From: HKCCE3408 sp038530555 | GTDB lineage: Bacteria; Pseudomonadota; Alphaproteobacteria; Rhodobacterales; Rhodobacteraceae | Length of the DNA: 64,000 nucleotides | Assembly: GCA_038530555.1 (NCBI GenBank) | Contig: JBCBCN010000001.1 | Coordinates: 682,001-746,000 of the forward strand | Reading direction: 5' to 3' | Shown: piece by piece, positions 60,200 to 64,000 of the stretch | Numbering within the stretch: position 1 is the stretch's first letter | Layout of the letters: every line of letters begins with the position of its first letter | Notes under the pieces: model-generated | The model's input: the letters and a program-made list of their open reading frames with translations, nothing else | Databases searched by the model: none | What the model was told of the DNA's origin: nothing | Program-made: the position numbers and the translations under genes

Positions 60200-60317
60200 G
60201 TTGATGGAACGAGGGACAGTAAAACGCGCGGTGTTCCGATCCAGCGCGTGAGTGGTATTTAGGGCATCCGGGCCAGCGGCCAAGCTCCACCACAGGAATG
60301 TGACCGGCAACGAGCGA

Positions 60318-60770
60318 TCAACCCAGGATTGCAGGCCAGTTCGCTTCACCTTCGGCAATGATCGTCGGAAGCTCGGCCGTCCAGCTGTCGCGTACGGCGA
60401 GGCTGAAATTCAAGTAAAGCTTGTCATCGACAATCGACCAGGCCTCCGGCACTGAGGTCGCGACGTAGCCGCGGGCCGCTGCGAAGGCGCAATAGCCGCC
60501 GAATTGCGGCGCGTAGCGCTCGGGATCGGCCACAAACAGCGCGCGATTGTCTTCATTGGCAAAGCGCCAGGTCGCGCCGTTCCATTCATGGGTGATCTGG
60601 CGGGAGCCATCGACCGGCGCGCCTTCAGTGAAAAAGGCGACCGGGTCGGCACCGCGAATGGCGCGGCCGCGTCGGCTGAAGACCGCAGGCTCGGCGGCGC
60701 GTGCGGGTGCGGCCAGGGTGATCAAGGGGGCGGCGGCGAAAAGGCCTAGGGTGGCGCGGCGGGTCAGCAT
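60318..60770 (-). CDS. Tat-exported YHS-domain protein
   Basis: ATG 60770 gives 150 residues and follows a CGGAGA ribosome site. The N-terminus LTRRATLGLFAAAPLITLAA is a twin-arginine signal with cleavage after APARA. The mature part carries a YHS-like domain: IRGADPVAFFTEGAPVDGS, WRFANEDNRALFVADPERY, and QFGGYCAFAAARGY with the conserved GYCA metal-site cysteine. The family is linked to metal handling; the specific role is unknown. It ends at the terminator 60165-60199. Confidence 0.88.
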   Translation of the reverse strand: MLTRRATLGLFAAAPLITLAAPARAAEPAVFSRRGRAIRGADPVAFFTEGAPVDGSRQITHEWNGATWRFANEDNRALFVADPERYAPQFGGYCAFAAARGYVATSVPEAWSIVDDKLYLNFSLAVRDSWTAELPTIIAEGEANWPAILG

Positions 60771-60882
60771 GGCGGGGTCTCCGAGTTGGTATGGGCGTGT
60801 CATAGCAGAGATTTGGCCGGTCGCGGGGCCCTACCCTAGCCCGCCTCACGCGCCCGTGACGCCCCGTGCGCCCCGCGTGAGC

Positions 60883-61197
60883 CTAGTCGATAATGTCCTC
60901 GATCACGTCAAAGATCTCTTCCATGGCCCGTTTCCACCCGGATTTACGAGGCTTTTTCAACTTTTTCTTGCGATAGACCGGCGCGCGATCGTCCTGCGGG
61001 CGCCGGGTGCTTTTGCGTTTGTGTTTCACCTCACCCGGCGCGCGATGTTTCACATCTTGCTTGAGCGCCTTGAGATTGTGCAGCGGCGCACCGCAGGAGG
61101 CGCAGGCCAGCTCATGCCCGTCCCGCCCGGTCAATTGCAGCACGGTGCGCACGCCGCAGTAACAACAAGTGGCGATTTTCGTCAGGGGATGGGTCAT
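60883..61197 (-). CDS. Zinc-ribbon protein with a basic tail
   Basis: A 104-residue protein with two CxxC pairs (CCYCGVRT and CASCGAPLH), making a zinc ribbon, followed by a Lys/Arg-rich region (KHKRKSTRRPQD, YRKKKLKKPRKSGWKR) and an acidic amphipathic C-terminus (EEIFDVIEDIID). The charge suggests nucleic-acid binding, but this is inference. Its start overlaps the rlmB stop by 4 nt (61194-61197), so it is coupled to an rRNA methyltransferase. Confidence 0.82.
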   Translation of the reverse strand: MTHPLTKIATCCYCGVRTVLQLTGRDGHELACASCGAPLHNLKALKQDVKHRAPGEVKHKRKSTRRPQDDRAPVYRKKKLKKPRKSGWKRAMEEIFDVIEDIID

Positions 61198-61985
61198 GTG
61201 CGCTCTCCTCGGAACGCATATAGGGAAATTGCGGCGGCATTTGAGACATTGAGCGAACCAAAGTCACCCGAGGCTGGAATGCGCGCGAGGGTGTCGCAAA
61301 GCTCGCGCGTCCGCGCCCGTAGGCCGGGGCCTTCCGCGCCCATGACCAGGGCGACGGGGTTATCTTTGTGGGTCTGGGCCAGATCGCCCAAGTCCCCTGT
61401 ACCCTCCCCGTCCAGACCGATGAGCTGGTAGCCTAAATTGCGGAGCTGTCCCATTGCCTCGGCTAGATTGCCGACCCGGAGGTAGGGCTGGCGCTCCAAT
61501 GCGCCCGAGGCGGCCTTGGCCAGCGCCCCGGTTTCGGGCGCGGCATGGCGTTGCGGGGCGACGACTGCACGGGCGCCGAATACCTCGGAGGAGCGTAGGA
61601 TCGCGCCAACATTGTGCGGATCGCTCACCCGGTCAAGCAGGACGAGGCGTGGCGCTTGCCCCGATCCGGGCCGCGCGAGATCGTTGAGCGAACCCCAATC
61701 GAGCGGGCGCACTTCTAGCGCCGCACCCTGATGAACCGAACCGGGATCGAGCGGCACGGGGAACTTGCGCGGATCGGCCAATTCGGGCTCCAGCCCGCCC
61801 ACGGCAATCGCCTCGGCTCCGATCCGGTCGGCCGCATTTTTGCTGAGCACCAGGCGCAGCCGGTCGCGCATCGGGTTCTGCAAAGCGTCACGCACGGCGT
61901 GCAGACCGAAGAGCCATAGCGTGGCAGTGGCCGCGCGGCGGCGGGCCTGCTCCTTCTCGATGACCCAGACGGGTTTTTTGGCCAA
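61194..61985 (-). CDS. rlmB: 23S rRNA (guanosine-2'-O)-methyltransferase, RlmB/TrmH family
   Basis: A SPOUT methyltransferase that 2'-O-methylates an rRNA guanosine. I chose TTG 61985 because a perfect GGAGG lies 8 nt before it and the product then begins AKKPVWVIEKEQARRRA, giving 263 residues; an earlier TTG at 62048 lacks such a site. WLFGLHAVRDAL opens the substrate-binding domain; VLLDRVSDPHNVGAILRSSE, VALVMGAEGPGL and IPASGDFGSLNVSNAAAISL are the knot motifs. It is divergent from tRNA-Tyr. Confidence 0.94.
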   Translation of the reverse strand: MAKKPVWVIEKEQARRRAATATLWLFGLHAVRDALQNPMRDRLRLVLSKNAADRIGAEAIAVGGLEPELADPRKFPVPLDPGSVHQGAALEVRPLDWGSLNDLARPGSGQAPRLVLLDRVSDPHNVGAILRSSEVFGARAVVAPQRHAAPETGALAKAASGALERQPYLRVGNLAEAMGQLRNLGYQLIGLDGEGTGDLGDLAQTHKDNPVALVMGAEGPGLRARTRELCDTLARIPASGDFGSLNVSNAAAISLYAFRGERT

Positions 61986-62111
61986 ATGCTGTCCCTCCGA
62001 GCTGGCGCGCTCGGGCCCTGGCCTTGCCGATTTTCGCCTTGACGGCAAGGGGGCGCTTTCGTATCCCGCCTCGGCACAGCGAAGTGGTTTGTTGACCTGT
62101 TGCTGGGCAGT

Positions 62112-62195
62112 GGGCGACAGGCCGCAAGGTGTGGCAGGGGACTGTAACTCCCTCGCGGAGACGCACGCCTGGTTCGATTCCAGGGTCGCCCACCA
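62112..62195 (+). tRNA. tRNA-Tyr (GTA anticodon), class II with a long variable arm
   Basis: Acceptor GGGCGAC (62112-62118) pairs with GTCGCCC (62185-62191). The D arm is GCC-GCAAGGTGT-GGC, the anticodon stem GGGGA/TCCCT encloses CTGTAAC with anticodon GTA at 62144-62146, a long variable arm (CGCGGAGACGC) follows, and the T arm is CCTGG-TTCGATT-CCAGG. Discriminator A and an encoded CCA (62193-62195) end the gene. Its 3' half is duplicated downstream. Confidence 0.95.
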
Positions 62196-62602
62196 ACCTG
62201 GACTTTCGAAGAAAGTGTCAGGGATAGCCGTGAAACATCAGCAGGCGGCAACGGTTTTGAAGAAACCGTGATAGCCTTTGTTTCTATGTTGGTCCCTCTG
62301 GGTCCACCATCATCTTCCAACCAGGATTAACCCGATCGATCCCCCGGATCGATCCCGAGCTGTGGCCCGTGGCAGGGTCCGCCTGCGGCTCCCTCGCGGA
62401 GACGCACGCCTGGTTCACACCAGGGTCGCCCACCAACCTGGACTTTCGAAGAAAGTGTCAGGGATAGCCGTGAAACATCAGCAGGCGGCAACGGTTTTGA
62501 AGAAACCGTGAGAGCCTTTGGTTCTATGTTTGTCCCTCTGCGTCCACGATCCACCTCAATCCATGCTCTGGCCGATCAATCCTGAGCTGTGACCCGTGGC
62601 AG
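62131..62602 (+). repeat. Tandem repeats derived from the 3' part of tRNA-Tyr (two units plus a fragment)
   Basis: Unit 1 (62131-62368) begins inside the tRNA gene; unit 2 (62369-62595) begins with the same GTGGCAGGG; a third start, GTGGCAG (62596-62602), is truncated. CTCCCTCGCGGAGACGC and the acceptor end with CCA recur at 62389-62435; in unit 2 the T loop is altered and one base shorter and the acceptor 5' strand is absent, so it is not a working tRNA. About 110 bp after CCA are nearly identical, with hairpins ACTTTC-GAA-GAAAGT and CGGTTT-TGAAG-AAACCG in both copies. Confidence 0.88.
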
Positions 62603-62751
62603 CCGCGACGAATTCGCTCTTGCGCGATGGTGTCCACTTTTGTTTACACTAAGGAGACATCAGACCTGTCGCCTTTGCTTTACGCCATCGCCGCGCTCTG
62701 CCCCGCGCGCAGCCAGCCCTGAGCCAAGGCCCGCGCCTAAAGGGGAACGCC
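62603..62751. other. Upstream region of the diflavin reductase gene
   Basis: No gene is visible. TTGTTTACACTAAGGAGACA (62641-62660) is an AT-richer segment that may hold promoter elements. A weak ribosome site, AAGGGGAA (62740-62747), precedes the reductase start. Confidence 0.3.
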
Positions 62752-64000
62752 ATGAACATCCTGTTTGGATCCGTGACCGGCACAGCCGAGAACGTCGCGC
62801 GGGATGCCGCGCGCAAGGCCCGGTCACGCGGGCATCACGTGCGCATCTGCGAGCTCGATGAGATCACGATGGACGAGTTGATGGAGATGGAGGACGTCCT
62901 GGTTGTGATCGCCACTTATGGAGAGGGCGAGATGCCGTTCAACGCCGAGATGTTTTGGGATGAGCTGGAGGCGATCGAGCCGCCGCTCGACACGCTCAGC
63001 TATTCGGTGCTTGCCCTGGGTGACACGGCCTACAAACAATTCTGCCAGGCGGGCAAAGACCTCGATGCCCGATTTGAAGAGCTTGGCGCGACGCGGCGGC
63101 TGGAACGGGTCGATTGCGATCTGAATTATGAGCGTGACGCGGCGGCCTGGATCGACAAGGTGATCCCGCAGATCGAGGGCGCCGCCCCGGTGGAAGAACC
63201 CGATGACGAGGGTGCGCTCGGCAGCGTCGGCCGCCGTTACACGCGCGCCACGCCGTTCTCGGCAGAGATCCTGGAAAATCGCCTGCTCTCTGGCGACGGC
63301 TCCAGCAAGGAGACGCGCCACTACCGGATCTCACTCGAGGGCAGCGGGCTTGAGTATCTGCCAGGTGATTGCGTGGGTGTCGTGCCGGTCAATCCTCCGG
63401 AAATGGTGGCCGATCTGCTCGAGCGGCTTCGCGCGTCCGCTGAGGACACGGTAGAGGGCTATGACCTGTCGCTGGGGCAATTGCTGAGCACGAAGTTTGA
63501 GATCAACACTGCGGGCGACACTCTGATCCGCGCGGTCAATTCCGTGATCGAGGATGATGATCTGGCCCAGGCCTGCGCCGGTGGGCGTGCGGGGATCGAA
63601 GACTATGCCTGGGGCCGCGATGTCGTGGATATACTTTCGATCGATCCGCGCCTTGAGGTCGATCCCGAGACGCTTCTGTCGCTCCTCCCGCCGCTTCAGC
63701 ACCGGACCTATTCGATCGCCTCAAGCGCCAAAGCCTCCCCTGGTGAGATGCATTTGACCGTGGCCACCCTGCGGTGGGAGCGTGAGGGGCGCGCGCATCG
63801 CGGGCTGTGTTCCACGCATCTGGCCGATACATTGGGCCAAGGCGGGCGGGCGGAGATTTTCATGGTGCCCAATAGCAGGTTTCGTCTGCCCAATCTTGGC
63901 TCGGCGCAGGTCATCATGGTCGGGCCTGGCACTGGGATCGCGCCCTATCTGGGCTTTCTGCAAGAACGCCAGGCCAGCGGAGCGTCTGGCACGAACTGGC
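62752..64000 (+). CDS. CysJ-like diflavin reductase (sulfite reductase flavoprotein type), 3' partial
   Basis: An NADPH-dependent flavoprotein of the cytochrome P450 reductase/CysJ family; 416 residues are visible and the gene runs past the window end. ATG 62752 follows AAGGGGAAC. An N-terminal flavodoxin domain (ILFGSVTGTAENVARDAA, ATYGEGEMPFNAEMFWDEL, VLALGDTAYKQFCQAGK) binds FMN; a connecting domain follows; the FAD motif is RTYSIASS near residue 320 and the NADP loop GPGTGIAPYLGFLQER. A role in sulfite reduction is the usual annotation but the partner subunit is not in view. Confidence 0.9.
   Translation, partial: MNILFGSVTGTAENVARDAARKARSRGHHVRICELDEITMDELMEMEDVLVVIATYGEGEMPFNAEMFWDELEAIEPPLDTLSYSVLALGDTAYKQFCQAGKDLDARFEELGATRRLERVDCDLNYERDAAAWIDKVIPQIEGAAPVEEPDDEGALGSVGRRYTRATPFSAEILENRLLSGDGSSKETRHYRISLEGSGLEYLPGDCVGVVPVNPPEMVADLLERLRASAEDTVEGYDLSLGQLLSTKFEINTAGDTLIRAVNSVIEDDDLAQACAGGRAGIEDYAWGRDVVDILSIDPRLEVDPETLLSLLPPLQHRTYSIASSAKASPGEMHLTVATLRWEREGRAHRGLCSTHLADTLGQGGRAEIFMVPNSRFRLPNLGSAQVIMVGPGTGIAPYLGFLQERQASGASGTNW

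Noticed and set aside
62054..62554. Minus-strand open frames across the tRNA-Tyr repeats, with peptides such as GDPGIEPGVRLREG
   Set aside because: These are translations of tRNA sequence and its repeats, a well-known annotation artefact; they have no ribosome sites or family resemblance.
1..64000. CRISPR arrays, prophage or insertion sequences
   Set aside because: No regularly spaced direct repeats, transposase, integrase or phage structural genes were seen; the only tandem arrays are the CcsR hairpins and the tRNA-Tyr repeats.

Overview
The window is GC-rich chromosomal DNA of an alphaproteobacterium, most likely a Rhodobacterales (Roseobacter-group) species. The evidence is the gene order and family content: a long dcw (division and cell wall) cluster with DUF2484 genes between murC and murB, a DUF1127 gene followed by CUCCUCCC-loop small RNAs, an alphaproteobacterial-type SOS box (GTTC-N7-GTTC), cobT, and a VPLPA-type C-terminal sorting signal. 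Nearly all genes are intact. I see no phage, insertion sequence or CRISPR array.

Layout. 1-4041 (+): the end of cobT, an M24 aminopeptidase and a DUF427 gene. 4072-5760 (-): a ClC channel/exchanger. 5969-34319 (-): the dcw cluster, transcribed toward low coordinates in the order mraZ, rsmH, ftsL, ftsI, murE, murF, mraY, murD, ftsW, murG, murC, murB, ddl, ftsQ, ftsA, ftsZ, then the envelope genes lpxC and bamD, then recN. Many neighbours overlap by 4 nt. Passenger genes sit inside it: an SDR enzyme, a small membrane protein, an AAA-type ATPase, a VOC protein, three small membrane proteins and a 557-residue alanine-rich protein of unknown function. A strong terminator follows ftsZ. The MurE signature points to meso-diaminopimelate peptidoglycan.

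34882-37304 (-): the Fe-S carrier ATPase mrp and an MFS exporter. 37557-38037 (+): a DUF1127 gene and four hairpins displaying CUCCUCCC in their loops, closed by a terminator whose loop carries a related sequence; this matches the CcaF1-CcsR ('cuckoo RNA') arrangement known from Rhodobacter. 38075-42044: a LysE exporter, a degenerate receiver-like ORF, uvrD behind a LexA box, and a small unknown gene. 42340-46771 (+): pyruvate carboxylase and a Flp-pilin-like protein with an extracellular-type C-terminal domain. 46877-46991: tRNA-Gly(GCC) and a terminator. 47019-48320 (-): an MHS-type transporter. 48554-53669 (+): the ubiquinol oxidase operon cyoABCD plus SURF1. 53883-54491 (+): a CHRD protein.

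54886-59652 (+): hisB-hisH-hisA-hisF-hisE, split by two opposite-strand genes for exported proteins. 59666-61985 (-): a CoA-binding protein, a Tat-exported YHS protein, a zinc-ribbon protein and the rRNA methyltransferase rlmB. 62112-62602 (+): tRNA-Tyr(GTA) followed by tandem repeats that re-use the 3' part of the tRNA, an arrangement like the E. coli tyrT/rtT locus. The window ends inside a CysJ-like diflavin reductase.

The most noteworthy items are the tRNA-Tyr-derived repeat array, the CcsR-type RNA cluster, the alanine-rich passenger gene in the dcw cluster, the pilin-like fusion protein, and several regulatory dyads (SOS box at uvrD, CtrA-like site at cyo, a 16-bp dyad upstream of mraZ). 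All calls are by eye; no database search or folding program was run.
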